DNA of 64,000 nucleotides from Lamellibrachia columna (GCA_963662155.1 OY759265.1:45579406-45643405); one strand, 5' to 3'; positions 1 through 9,301 are shown, counted from the stretch's first letter. Notes: a model not told the origin generated them from the sequence alone. Numbers and translations are program-made.

Positions 1-1
1 T

Positions 2-427
2 CGCGATCCAACCCTACGTAAACGACTGTTGGACACTGGGCATTCCCAGTTGCAGGAATGGGTCAAGAGTCGGGAAGGATACTGGGGTGCACTGACATAC
101 AGTGGTCAAGCCGGTCAGAACATGCTAGGACATATAACCATGCTAGTACGCGAGGCCATACGATTACATCAGACTCCAGAGTACAGCCAGATGGCAGACA
201 TCCAGCGGCCGCATCACGCGATCGACCAAGGGTCGGACGCAGATACCAGACATGCAGCATCAGCATCGGCGTCACGCGCTCGACCAAGGGGCGACGATAA
301 GAAAGCGCGCCACAGTCGGGGAGAGGACTATATAAGCCCGACTCGGAGTGATCGAGTCATACAACCACTCTCCGCTTCACAGACGACTTCGAAACCCTTC
401 ACGAACAGCACCAGCAGAGACATAGAA
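2..427 (+). CDS. NADAR (YbiA-like) domain, C-terminal part, frame open into the next gene
   Basis: Residues read from base 2 match the end of the NADAR domain of copy P3 (43975-44427): RLLDTG, then EWVKSREGYWGALTY, then GQNMLG and a final VRE helix. NADAR proteins (E. coli YbiA, DUF1768) are N-glycosidases acting on ADP-ribose-type substrates; some are reported to remove ADP-ribose from guanine. In P3 the gene stops soon after the helix, but here there is no stop: an Arg/Ser/Ala-rich tail continues in frame into the RPA-like gene at 428. The tail contains the TATA box of the next gene, so it may be untranslated DNA that happens to be open, or a real fusion. The N-terminus lies upstream of the window. 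Confidence 0.8.
329..359 (+). promoter_or_regulatory. TATA box and initiator of the P1 early unit
   Basis: TATATAAG at 329-336 is followed 30 nt later by an initiator-like TCATAC (A at 359), about 70 nt before the leader ATG at 428. P3 has the same arrangement at 44847. It lies inside the open frame that runs down from NADAR. Confidence 0.6.
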
Positions 428-925
428 ATGGCCGCCACCACAGTCACCAAGACAACCAGCGACCAGGACGCCGAGATGATGACCACTCTGAGCCAACTCG
501 AGAAGCAGGTAGGTAACGGTACCTATATAATAAGACGACCGTTAACCATAGTACAAGTCGCCGTTCAAGAGAAATATATCGTTTATCCATCATGTCAGCA
601 GTGCAACAAACGGGTCATTCCCGAAAACAATGGGTATGTGTGTCCCATTCATCGATGGCAGCGGGGTGTAGTGTATCGGTTCGCCATGCGTGTCCTCCTA
701 CAAGACGCCATCGGCAGCGAAGTGTGGGGAACCATATTTAATGACAAGGCTGTCCAGTTGCTAGGATACACGGGGAATGATTACATAAACATGACGTCAG
801 ATGCCGAACGGTATGCAGCACTGGACCTGCTGCGGGGGGCCCGAGTCATGGTGACCATTCGTAAACGTATGGCAGGACCGTACGTAAATTACACGGTGGC
901 CAACATGGAAGTAGTCACAGTGTGA
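428..925 (+). CDS. RPA1 C-terminal-like ssDNA-binding protein, with shared leader
   Basis: A 165-residue protein. Residues 1-27 are a polar leader (MAATTVTK...). The rest resembles the C-terminal OB domain of replication protein A 70 kDa: a zinc ribbon (YPSCQQCNKR ... GYVCPIHRW, Cx2C and Cx2H), a YRFAMRVLLQD strand pair, the WGTIFNDKAVQLLG segment and a final VMVTIRKR strand. The likely role is binding single strands during protein-primed replication, inferred from fold and context. Start chosen at 428 because the context is good (gaaATGG) and P3 starts at the same place (44913). The codon after the leader (509-511) is a GTAGGT splice donor, so this body may act as a retained intron. Confidence 0.8.
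   Translation: MAATTVTKTTSDQDAEMMTTLSQLEKQVGNGTYIIRRPLTIVQVAVQEKYIVYPSCQQCNKRVIPENNGYVCPIHRWQRGVVYRFAMRVLLQDAIGSEVWGTIFNDKAVQLLGYTGNDYINMTSDAERYAALDLLRGARVMVTIRKRMAGPYVNYTVANMEVVTV
509..514 (+). promoter_or_regulatory. Conserved 5' splice donor after the leader (P1)
   Basis: CAG|GTAGGT, after codon 27, phase 0. The equivalent codon is GTATGT in P3 (44970) and GTAAGT in P2 (59183, minus). Keeping donor consensus while the flanking residues diverge argues for function in splicing. Confidence 0.65.
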
Positions 926-941
926 ACCATTCCGTTGACAG

Positions 942-1505
942 GCTGGCTCGATCGTCGCTGCGGCAGCCACGGCAGTGGCAACCGGAAGCGGTGATGACAT
1001 CATCGACGGTGATGGATGCGCTAAGGTAATGCAATGGTTACAGGCTAACAGTGCGGAAATACTGTTCTCCTCCTCGGTGGACAGCGGTTCGCCGCCACCA
1101 ATGATTGTAATATCAGATGACGACCAGGGGGAGAACAGTGTGGCACCGTCGTCGTCACAATATAGCATTAGCAGTAGCGATGATATGGAGGCTACTGTTA
1201 GCGGTCTAGATAGGATACGTGATAGATCCGAAGCCATGACCAATGAAAACATATTCTATAAGGCGCTAGAGGCCGCCAGTGTGCGATATGCCAGTGACGA
1301 GGTTGAACGCATAATGAATCTAAACGATGATAAGGATCGTTACGTGCCATCGACCAGCATGGTCATGCACGTCTTGCGGTGGCTATCTATAGATGTCATC
1401 GCAACGTGCGGGACCATGAAATGGCGTAACCGAGTGACCGAATTGGTTAGAAAGAGTATGTACGAAACATACGACAATAACGATATGCAGGGCGACGCGG
1501 AATAA
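942..1505 (+). CDS. ORF2, acidic Ser-rich protein body (predicted exon)
   Basis: Unrecognised family, shared by all three copies. Counted from the acceptor TTGACAG|GCT (ends 941) the frame is open and in phase 0 for 187 codons. No ATG precedes the conserved part, and the first in-frame ATG is about 30 codons in, so a spliced leader is the best explanation. Visible features: an acidic Ser-rich core (VISDDDQGEN, SISSSDDME), then a helical RIRDRSEAM segment, a DEVERIMNLNDD helix, a YVPSTS turn and a final LRWLSIDVI helix. AAG|GTAATG at 1023-1031 is a second possible donor, also present in P3. Role unknown; a regulatory early protein is possible. Confidence 0.7.
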   Translation, partial: AGSIVAAAATAVATGSGDDIIDGDGCAKVMQWLQANSAEILFSSSVDSGSPPPMIVISDDDQGENSVAPSSSQYSISSSDDMEATVSGLDRIRDRSEAMTNENIFYKALEAASVRYASDEVERIMNLNDDKDRYVPSTSMVMHVLRWLSIDVIATCGTMKWRNRVTELVRKSMYETYDNNDMQGDAE

Positions 1506-1548
1506 TAATATAACCCACGTAATGTAACCTATGCGGTCTGTTCAATAG

Positions 1549-1940
1549 ATGGGACTGGAGCAACTCCAGAACGCGTATAAACGCGACCTGGCGGCACTGT
1601 ACAACGACAGCGAGGATGGGGTGACACGAGCGGCGAAGAGGCTGAAGACATCCTCGATGACAACCTCGTTCTACCCACCATCACCCCTGACCAATCCCGA
1701 CTCGTGTCCGGACAACCAAGAGGGGTTGCTACCACCGTGGACCATCCCATCGGAGTCTGAGTCCGAGGAAGACGTGTGCATTATAGACGAGTGCATTATA
1801 AACACCCCTCCCCATTACTACAGTGAGGATGAGGATGCGATTGCCTCATCCCCCGAGCCCGCGAAAGTCGACGATGCGGACTTCCAATTTAGTCCCGCGT
1901 CGCCACCACTCGTCCAGCGCAAGCAGGACGACGACGACGC

Positions 1941-2000
<60 letters not shown>

Positions 2001-2412
2001 ATCCCTGACGACCCTCTATGTCTTCCCTGATAAAACCGTCGTATTGACCCGCGACGGTGAACAGGTGGACATCCCCGATCAACATACCATCACACACACA
2101 AAGCCGGAGCCGGAGCCGCAGCCGTCGACGTCGACGGCGCATGCCCACGAAGAGGACGACGCCACCGACGACGAAGAAGAAGACGCGGACAAGACGGGCA
2201 AGGTGTGTTTCCACAAAATGCAACTGCATCTCGCACGTCTTATTACTAAACTGTGGCGGAGAACCGCCCCTGCCACGGTGGAAGAGGTGACGGTCGACGT
2301 GTGTCGGGCACTGGCCGGCACGGTACTCTCCGCCGAATATCAAGAGTACACAATGCGATACGTGCGATGTGCCATCCGTCAACCGCGGGCAATAACGCGA
2401 CCGCTTAGGTAG
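1549..2412 (+). CDS. ORF3, acidic protein with poly-Asp run
   Basis: A 287-residue protein of unknown family, homologous to P3 45968-46429 (shared NAYKR/TAYKR start, LYVFPDKTVVLT/LYVLPNASVVVT strand and a helical C-terminus). The first ATG directly follows an acceptor-like TTCAATAG (1541-1548), so it could begin on its own ATG or be joined in phase 0 to the leader. GAC repeats encode an Asp tract around residues 125-150. The C-terminus from about residue 220 is basic and helical and may be the folded domain. No enzymatic motif is seen. Confidence 0.65.
1925..1999 (+). repeat. GAC trinucleotide repeat coding poly-Asp
   Basis: Nearly pure GAC array inside ORF3, in frame for Asp. P3 has only a short Asp run near its ORF3 start, so the expansion is copy-specific. 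Confidence 0.9.
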
Positions 2413-2508
2413 AAGGTGTTGTTGTTGTTGTTGGTGTTTAAATAGGTGGTAATTAGTAGTAAACGTAATAATTGTATTATTAGTAATATTAACATTGGTG
2501 TTATGTAG

Positions 2509-2616
2509 AGTGAAGAGTATGACGACGAGGCACCCGTCCTCCCAGCCAGCATTCGGGAGCTATCTGCAGTAATGTTCTCCGCGTATATGACGTCGTCAAC
2601 AGAGTATTATTATTAG
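2509..2616 (+). CDS. Predicted alternative 3' mini-exon A
   Basis: After a TTATGTAG acceptor (2501-2508) a phase-0 frame codes 35 residues (SEEYDDEAPVLPASIREL...) and stops at TAG. The acidic start, APV motif and following helix are shared with exons B, C and D. No ATG precedes it, so it can only be used by splicing. Unknown function. Confidence 0.5.
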   Translation, partial: SEEYDDEAPVLPASIRELSAVMFSAYMTSSTEYYY

Positions 2617-2708
2617 TAGTAGCAGTAGTAAACATAACCTAGTTAGAAGTAGTTGGTGTATGACGTAATATGGAGTGATATATTGGTATCCTTTAATTTG
2701 TTCTGTAG

Positions 2709-2810
2709 GATGACGTACCTGTGTCACCGATTGAACTGCGTAGACGTGCATGCCGACAATTAGTGGTGATGATCCTTGAATATATGATATCAACAAACGA
2801 TGAACAGTAG
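2709..2810 (+). CDS. Predicted alternative 3' mini-exon B
   Basis: After TTCTGTAG (2701-2708) a phase-0 frame codes 33 residues (DDVPVSPIELRRRACRQL...) ending at TAG. Same layout as exon A: Asp/Glu start, PV, Arg cluster, hydrophobic helix with ILEYMI. Confidence 0.5.
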   Translation, partial: DDVPVSPIELRRRACRQLVVMILEYMISTNDEQ

Positions 2811-2830
2811 ATCTATTGTGTGTTATGTAG

Positions 2831-2971
2831 GAGCAGGAGAGGGAGGACGAGGTGCCAGCAAGGGACGAGATGAGACGTCCATTACATGAATTAATGAGCG
2901 ACATTGCTGACCACATTATTGAAATTAGTAAAGATAATAGAAAACATTATATCAGTATACGAATACAGTAG
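2831..2971 (+). CDS. Predicted alternative 3' mini-exon C
   Basis: After TGTTATGTAG (2821-2830) a phase-0 frame codes 46 residues (EQEREDEVPARDEMRRPL...) ending at TAG. Very similar to exon D in the DEVPARDE..RR core and the following helix (DIADHIIEI). Confidence 0.5.
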   Translation, partial: EQEREDEVPARDEMRRPLHELMSDIADHIIEISKDNRKHYISIRIQ

Positions 2972-2991
2972 ACACATTTCTTGTTATGTAG

Positions 2992-3114
2992 GAGGAGAGG
3001 GAGGAAGAGGTGGAGGAAGCACCCGTGCTAGCAAGGGACGAGAGAAGACGCACAATACATAATTTAATACAGGGAATTGTTGATTTCATGATTGAAACCT
3101 CCGCATTTCAATAA
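2992..3114 (+). CDS. Predicted alternative 3' mini-exon D
   Basis: After TTGTTATGTAG (2981-2991) a phase-0 frame codes 40 residues (EEREEEVEEAPVLARDERRR...) ending at TAA. It is the last of four tandem related units; the unit's poly(A) signal lies about 370 nt downstream. Confidence 0.5.
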   Translation, partial: EEREEEVEEAPVLARDERRRTIHNLIQGIVDFMIETSAFQ

Positions 3115-3690
3115 GCACCGTTTGCAACGGATTAATAGTAGGTAGTGTCTCTCTCGCTCTCTCTCTCGCCTGTATTGTATGTATGTATTCGCGCACATAT
3201 TGTATTTGCAAGACATATAGTAATACATATATATATATAAATATACATACCAACCTATATATTACATCATTGTACGGAACCTCTGTCGCGGTGTAAAAAC
3301 CCACAAGTTAATAATCATTGTACTAGCCACTGGCGTGTCGATAACCGACCGTAAGCTAGGGGTCACTGGCGAGGATGTAACATTCCCACAAACCCACAAG
3401 TAATTAACATCATCATCATAGTAATTATATAGGTCTAACCGTGTATATGTATATATATTATGTATATCGCTATGTCTTTATATACGCAATAAAACGTCTT
3501 ACAATGAACGAAACGTGTTGTCATGATCTACATAGTTGATATATAGCCCGTAGCCATGGTTAGTGGGACACACAGTTGCCAATACCACCATAGGTGATAC
3601 ACCCTTCACCAATAACCTCCACCATCACCACCACCATCACCACCACCACCACCACCACCACCACCACCACCACCACCACCACCACACGTA
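3115..3690 (+). other. 3' flank of the P1 early unit, poly(A) signal and CCA repeat
   Basis: No gene. It holds a CT-rich patch, short TA runs, three copies of a short stem-loop-like motif (around 3279-3405: CCTCTGTCGCGGTG, CACTGGCGTGTCG, CACTGGCGAGG, each followed by CCCACAAG or CCGTAAGC), an AATAAA signal at 3488-3493, and a CCA/ACC trinucleotide array at about 3618-3684 just upstream of the polymerase promoter. The stem-loop block is conserved in P3 (47024-47130). Confidence 0.6.
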
Positions 3691-3693
3691 CTA

Positions 3694-3725
3694 TATATAA
3701 CTGTACTAAGAACCGCACTCTCTCA
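3694..3725 (+). promoter_or_regulatory. TATA + initiator upstream of P1 polymerase
   Basis: TATATAA at 3694-3700 and initiator TCAGTTG with A at 3725 (31 nt from the first T). The same pair with TCAGTTGTAG occurs before the polymerase in P3 (47888-47922) and P2 (41196-41164, minus). Confidence 0.7.
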
Positions 3726-3756
3726 GTTGTAGACACGTAGAGCAGAGCAGAGCAGC

Positions 3757-6700
3757 ATGAAACGACACCAATGTCGTCACTGCGGACAGGTGCTCGACAC
3801 CTATGCAGCGCTCAAACGCCACCTAGCGAGTCATGCGACACCGGCAGTGATCGAACATACGTATTCGGTGGCGCCACCACTAGATGTGCCACGGGAGGTG
3901 CCACCTAGCGAGCAAGCAAAGCGAACTAAGTATTCCTGTAAATGTGATGCAACGTTCGACATATGGGACGATCTGCAACACCATGTGAGGTCCGTATGTC
4001 GTCTTAGTAGTAATAGAAAACAGACCACAGTGTAAACATGTGCGAAATGTGGAAAGAAGTTCACTAGACGCAATGACCTGACCAGGCACGCGCGACAACC
4101 GTGTACCGGCGTCGTCACGAAGCCACCATCGCCTAAGATATCAATCAGGGAAGACACCACACCCAACCATCCACTCGTTACCGATGCAGACCCCATAGAC
4201 CCACCTGCCCGACTCCCCTTCGCAGACAACCTGTCGACGGAACTGTTAGATGTCGTACGAGCTCACTGGTCGACCATACGGACACGTGTAACGAGAGGTC
4301 CTCTCCAGTGCAGGTACGATTACAGATTAACGACTCTGGACACGACCGTTCTAGAGCCGTCGTTGAAGAACGTTTTCCAGGAACAGACCACCGCTTTCAA
4401 GATTAACCTCAGTTACGGGTTCATTCTGAGGAACAAGAACACGGGTCAATACAAGTACTACCATCCCTCGTGCAACTGCTGTGGACGCTACCTGAACGAG
4501 CCCAGTCTCATCACCAACAGCAAGGACTTTGATACGTTCCTCGAACGCATCCGAGAAACCGACGTCCTGCAATGGGCCATCAATCAAAGACCGGATTCGA
4601 CGTGGGTGTGCGAACTCGTGACCAATGTCACATTTTTCGTCAATCGCATCATCGAACACCCGATAGGATGTGTAGGAATGACCGACCTTCCAATGTACAT
4701 CAAGAAGAACAAAGCCGTCATCGGATTGGAAAAGGAGCCCATCCATGCCAAGAGGTACAGTGACAACCTGTGTCTCTTCCGATGTCTGGCCCTGCATCGC
4801 GGATGTGAAGGTTGTCGATTGGAACCAGCTGTGAAGACGCTGTACGAGACTTACGTCCAAGACGGCGTACCCATGGCAGCATTTGCCGGGGTCACGATGG
4901 ACGACCTCTATCGTGTAGAGACCACGTTCCAAACGAATGTGTGCGTGTACAGTCTCGTAAAACCGGATGGAGAAGATGGAAAGCCAACTGCAGAACTCGT
5001 TCGTCGCTCGGTATGTAAGTACCCTGACACACTCTACCTCAATCTTCACGAGACGCATTTTTCCCTCATCCAGGATAGACGCATGTATTGTCACTCGTAC
5101 AGATGTCGGAAGTGTGGGGACTGTTTGTGGAAAGACGCATGGAGTCTACGCAACCACGAGAGCACGTGTACGGGGGGTGTGCGCCGAGTCTATCCTGGTG
5201 GCGTGTACCATTCGACTCCATCGGTGTTCGAACGTCTGGCAGACGAGAACATCCGAGTGGCCGAAGCGTTGCAGTACTATCCGTACCGAGCCACCTTCGA
5301 CTTCGAGTGTTGGTTCGACACCGAACACCTTCCGTCTGACAGTGACCAGGTTCACTGGGTTGCGCGTCACGTCCCGTTGAGCGTCAGCGTGGCATCCAAC
5401 GTACCCGGACACGAACAGGTGACATGCATCGTCTCGGACGGAGACGTCAACAAGTTGGTGAGCACCATGATGACTGTCCTGCAAGCGATGAGTGAGGCCG
5501 CGTACGACAAGATCAAAGACTCGTACGATCATGTGCTGGAACAACTCGCAGAAGAGATGACGAAATGGGACGCACGGGAGGAGGCTGCACGGGACGCAGC
5601 TGCACGGGAGGCCGGCGAGAAGAAAGGGCGAGCGGCAACCAATCCGTACAAAACGCTGATGGGACAAATGTATGGATGGATGCGTCAGTTACCCGTCATC
5701 GGGTTCAATTCGGGGAAGTATGATCTCAATGCTATCAAACAGTTCCTCATACCGTACTTCCTGACGACTTCAAAGACCGACGTGGAACAGGACGAGGCCG
5801 CGGACGAGAGGGAGCAGGAGGGCAACAGGAAAGTCGAGACCGACGTCATCGGGTCAATGTTCGTAATCAAACGCAACAACACTTTCATGTGTCTTTCGAC
5901 GGATCAGCTGAAATTCGTAGACATGATCAACTACATAGCCCCCGGGTTCAGCTACGACAAGTATCTGAAAGCGTACGGATGCGAGGTGACGAAAGGTCAT
6001 TTCCCGTACGAGTACATGGACAGGCTGGAGAGACTCGACGACACCGCACTTCCACCGAAAGAGGCCTTCTTCAGTCGACTGAAGAACGAAGGTATTTCAG
6101 ACGAGGATTACGCCAGTTGTCAGGAGGCCTGGCGCGTCAATGGCATGACGACGTTGCGGGACTTTCTCGTCTGGTACAACAACAGGGACGTGGTTCCCTT
6201 TCTACAGGCCATCGACAGACAGTTCGCGTTCTATCGACAACGGGGAATAGACATGTTCAAGCAAGGTATCAGCGTACCCGGTCTGACCCTGCTGTACCTG
6301 TTCAACGACCTGCCAGAGAAGACCTACTTTACCATCTTCAACGAGACGAACAAAGACCTGCACGACCTCGTCAAAGCGAACATTGTAGGCGGGCCTTCGA
6401 TCATCTTTCATCGCTATCACGAGAAAGGGGTCACCACGCTACGTCGGAACGAGTACGGAGAGGCGGCTCGTCCCTGTCGAGCGATCGTCGGATACGATGC
6501 GAACGCACTGTACCTGTGGTCGCTCATGCAGGACATGCCTATGGGATGGTACACGCGACGACGAGCGGAGAAGGACTTCCGCCCCGAATCGGCGCAGCTG
6601 TACGGACAGATGGCTGGAGAATGGTTGACGTGGGAATCCGAACGCACGGGACGGTCCATACGGCATCAGATCAACGGACGAGAGAAGCGCATAGGCAAAC

Positions 6701-8223
6701 ATCGGGTGGACGGATGGTGCAGCGAGACGAAGACGGCTTATCAGTTCCAAGGTTGCTTCTTTCACGGTTGCTCGTGCAACCGAGAGGAGGTGAACGCCGT
6801 CAACGGGAAACCCATGGCGCAACTGCTCGCCGAGACCCGAAAGACCACCGCCTACCTACGACACTTTGTCCCGGTCGTCGAGTTGTGGGAATGCGAGTGG
6901 AAGGAGATGAGACGAACACCGGCCGTACGCAAGTGTGTGGATGCAGCATTTCCCCGACGTCGACACGTGCAATGGACGATGACGTCACAACAGATCCTGA
7001 ACGGAGTGCGTGCCGGAACCGTGTTCGGCATGATCGAGTGCGACGTACGCGTACCGGAAGCGTTGCGCGCACACTTTGCCGAGATGCAGCCCGTGTTCAA
7101 GAACATCGGTATGCAACGGGAGGATCTCGGTCCGTTCATGCGCCGATACGCCGAAGAGCACGACATAATGAAGACTCCGCGTCGCATGCTCGTGGGTAGT
7201 TATTGCGGCGACAAGATACTGCTCGCAACGCCACTGCTGCGATGGTATCTGGACCACGGTCTCGAGGTGCTGCACGTGTACCAGGTCGTCGAATACGATC
7301 CCGTTTCGTGTTTCCGGCGGTTCGGCGATGCAGTGTCCAAGGCCCGTCGCGAGGGCGACGTTCACCGAGACAGGACCATCATCGCGGACACCATGAAGTT
7401 GCTGGGGAACTCGGGCTACGGAAAGACCATCACCAACGTCGACCGACATCGTGACGTCAGCTACTGCACGGAGAAGGCGGCATCGCTCCTGGTCAACAAT
7501 AAACGATTCCGTCAACTCGACATGGTCGTCGACGACGCGTACGAGATAGAACTGAACAAGAAGACCGTCAAGTACACCCTACCCGTACACGTGGGATTCT
7601 TCGTTCTGCAGTACGCCAAGTTGCGCATGTTGCAGTTCTATTACGATTTCATCGTCAGGTACGTGGAGCGCCCTCTGTTCGAGTACTGCGAGATGGATAC
7701 GGATAGTGCCTATTTAGCCTTGGCCGCCGAGTCCGTCGACGACCTCGTGACCCCGACACTGCGAGCCCATTATTTCCGCCATCGGTCGGAATGGCTGCCG
7801 TCCGAATGTTGCGACGACCATCGGAACGACTACGTGCGCTGTCGTCTCGCCAATAGACCGTGGGTCGGCGACGAGGCGTGCTGCAAGGCACGCAGAGCGT
7901 TCGACAAGAGGACGCCGGGTCTGTTCAAGGTCGAGTGGTCCGGTGCGGGGTTCGTGGGGTTGTGTAGCAAGACGTACTACTGTTTCGGCGCCACCGACAA
8001 GTACAGCACCAAAGGGTTGAGCAAACGGCACAACACCATAGACAAGGACGCGTTCCTGGAGGTGCTCACCAACCGTCGGAGCGGAGGCGGTTCGAACCGG
8101 GGTTTCCGGGTGCATAACTCCACCGTCATGACGTACGTGCAGAATCGGGATGCACTCACCTTCTTTTACGCCAAACGTGTGGTGCACGAGGACGGGGTGA
8201 CCACGGGTCCGGTGGACGTATAG
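3757..8223 (+). CDS. Zinc-finger/protein-primed family B DNA polymerase (one in-frame stop)
   Basis: Replicates the element from a protein primer. The first 100 residues carry zinc-finger motifs (CRHCG..H..H; YSCKC; TCAKCG). After an in-frame TAA at 4033-4035 the same frame continues for 1396 codons. Visible motifs (numbered from 3757): exonuclease I DFECWFD near 513, II GFNSGKYDLN near 648, III YNNRDV near 806; polymerase motif A GYDANALYLW near 911; the FQGCFFHGC insertion typical of Polinton polymerases near 996; motif B LLGNSGYGKT near 1214; motif C EMDTDS near 1312; KGLSKR near 1418. Apart from the stop all catalytic motifs are present. In P3 the zinc fingers and polymerase share one unbroken frame, so the stop is probably a lesion, unless the fingers and polymerase are now made separately. 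Confidence 0.92.
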
Positions 8224-8264
8224 TAGAAAAGGCGATGCACGCTGCATTCGTTGCACACGCAATC

Positions 8265-8891
8265 ATGGATGCGCGATGGAAACACCCCTTCACGTGCATC
8301 GTCGCCGGACCGACGGGGTGCGGCAAGAGTACTTCCGTGACGCGTATGTTGCGTCACGCCGCTGCGATGATCGATCCACCGCCCCAGCAGATCACGTGGT
8401 GTTACGGAGAATGGCAAGAGGCTTACGCAACGACGAACTTGGGTCACGTGCGATTCGAGGAAGGGTTACCGACGGCGACCATGTTCGATCCGACAACGAG
8501 GAACCTCATCGTCATAGACGATCTCATGGCAGAAACGGACGAACGAGTCACGGCCCTGTTCACTAAAAAAAGTCACCACAGGAACACGTCCGTGCTGTAT
8601 CTCGTACAGAACCTGTTCCCTAAAAACAAAGAGAGTCGCACCATCAGTCTGAATTCGCAGTACATGGTGGTGTTCAAGAATCCACGTGACGCATCGCAGA
8701 TGGCGACCTTGGCTCGGCAGATGTATCCGGGACGCGGCAAGTTCGTGCAAGAGGCGTTTAAAGACGCCACGGCGGTACCGTACGGTTATCTGTTGGTCGA
8801 TCTCAAACAGGACACGCCCGAGGACATGCGTCTGCGCACGGCCATCTTTCCAGACGACGGTGTTCAGTACGTGTACCTGCCGAAGGTATAA
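8265..8891 (+). CDS. FtsK/HerA-type genome-packaging ATPase
   Basis: A 208-residue Polinton packaging ATPase. Walker A AGPTGCGKST lies near residue 16 and Walker B NLIVIDDLM near residue 85; SVLYLVQNLF and the later PRDASQM segment fit the family. It is expected to drive DNA into the capsid. Start at 8265 (MDARWKHPFTC) rather than the earlier ATG at 8235, because P3 has the same start (MNAQWKHPFTC) while its upstream ATG frame stops quickly. The stop codon overlaps the TATA box of the next gene. Confidence 0.93.
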   Translation: MDARWKHPFTCIVAGPTGCGKSTSVTRMLRHAAAMIDPPPQQITWCYGEWQEAYATTNLGHVRFEEGLPTATMFDPTTRNLIVIDDLMAETDERVTALFTKKSHHRNTSVLYLVQNLFPKNKESRTISLNSQYMVVFKNPRDASQMATLARQMYPGRGKFVQEAFKDATAVPYGYLLVDLKQDTPEDMRLRTAIFPDDGVQYVYLPKV

Positions 8892-8920
8892 AACGACCGA
8901 GTGTGTGGATAGTCTCTTCA
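8887..8920 (+). promoter_or_regulatory. TATA + initiator overlapping the ATPase stop codon
   Basis: The final codons AAG GTA TAA AA contain TATAAAA (8887-8893); TCATTC with A at 8920 lies 33 nt on, nine bases before the next ATG. P3 repeats it (52546-52552, A at 52578). Confidence 0.65.
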
Positions 8921-8928
8921 TTCGCATC

Positions 8929-9297
8929 ATGTCCGCCAGGGTGAAGAGACACATCGTGTGCATACAGGCTCTGGCCAGAGTCAAGAGCAACAAAATTAAA
9001 AAGGCTATCATCGCCAACGCCGACTCCGATCTGCTGTGTGCACTAGCCGAGTGTGCATACAACATACTAACAAAAAACATTCCATTGTCCCCTTTACAGA
9101 GGCAACGATTGAATAAATACAGGACGAGGTTACGCGCGTTGGCTAATAGACGAACGCCAGCTGCCAGGAGAAGACGTCTACTGCTGCAACCACAGATTGG
9201 TGAGGGACAGAGCGGCGGTTTCCTATCGGCCTTCCTAGCACCGTTGGCCAGTTCGGTCTTGCTACCCTTGCTCCGAGAGGTGCTGAACAAAAGGTAG
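8929..9297 (+). CDS. Conserved basic Polinton protein with hydrophobic Gly-rich tail
   Basis: A 122-residue protein intact in P1 and P3 (52587-52955) and decayed in P2. It has a Lys/Arg-rich helical N-terminus (KKAIIANAD), a conserved ALAECAYNIL helix, an Arg-rich stretch (RRRRLLLQ) and a GGFLSAFLAPLASSVLLPLL hydrophobic end that could enter membranes. This family is found in many invertebrate Polinton-like ORFs; I know of no established function. A virion or membrane-active role is only a guess. Confidence 0.75.
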   Translation: MSARVKRHIVCIQALARVKSNKIKKAIIANADSDLLCALAECAYNILTKNIPLSPLQRQRLNKYRTRLRALANRRTPAARRRRLLLQPQIGEGQSGGFLSAFLAPLASSVLLPLLREVLNKR

Positions 9298-9301
9298 ATA
9301 C

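Noticed and set aside
1846..2382. Minus-strand 178-codon ORF with poly-Val
   Set aside because: Antisense of the GAC repeat in ORF3.
4351..5094. 247-codon minus-strand ORF opposite the polymerase
   Set aside because: Antisense shadow; P3 shows the same shadow (48495-49238) because the coding strand is conserved.
5889..7199. 436-codon plus-strand ORF overlapping the polymerase
   Set aside because: Shadow of the GC-rich polymerase frame; Arg-rich, no domain, and the true frame has all catalytic motifs.
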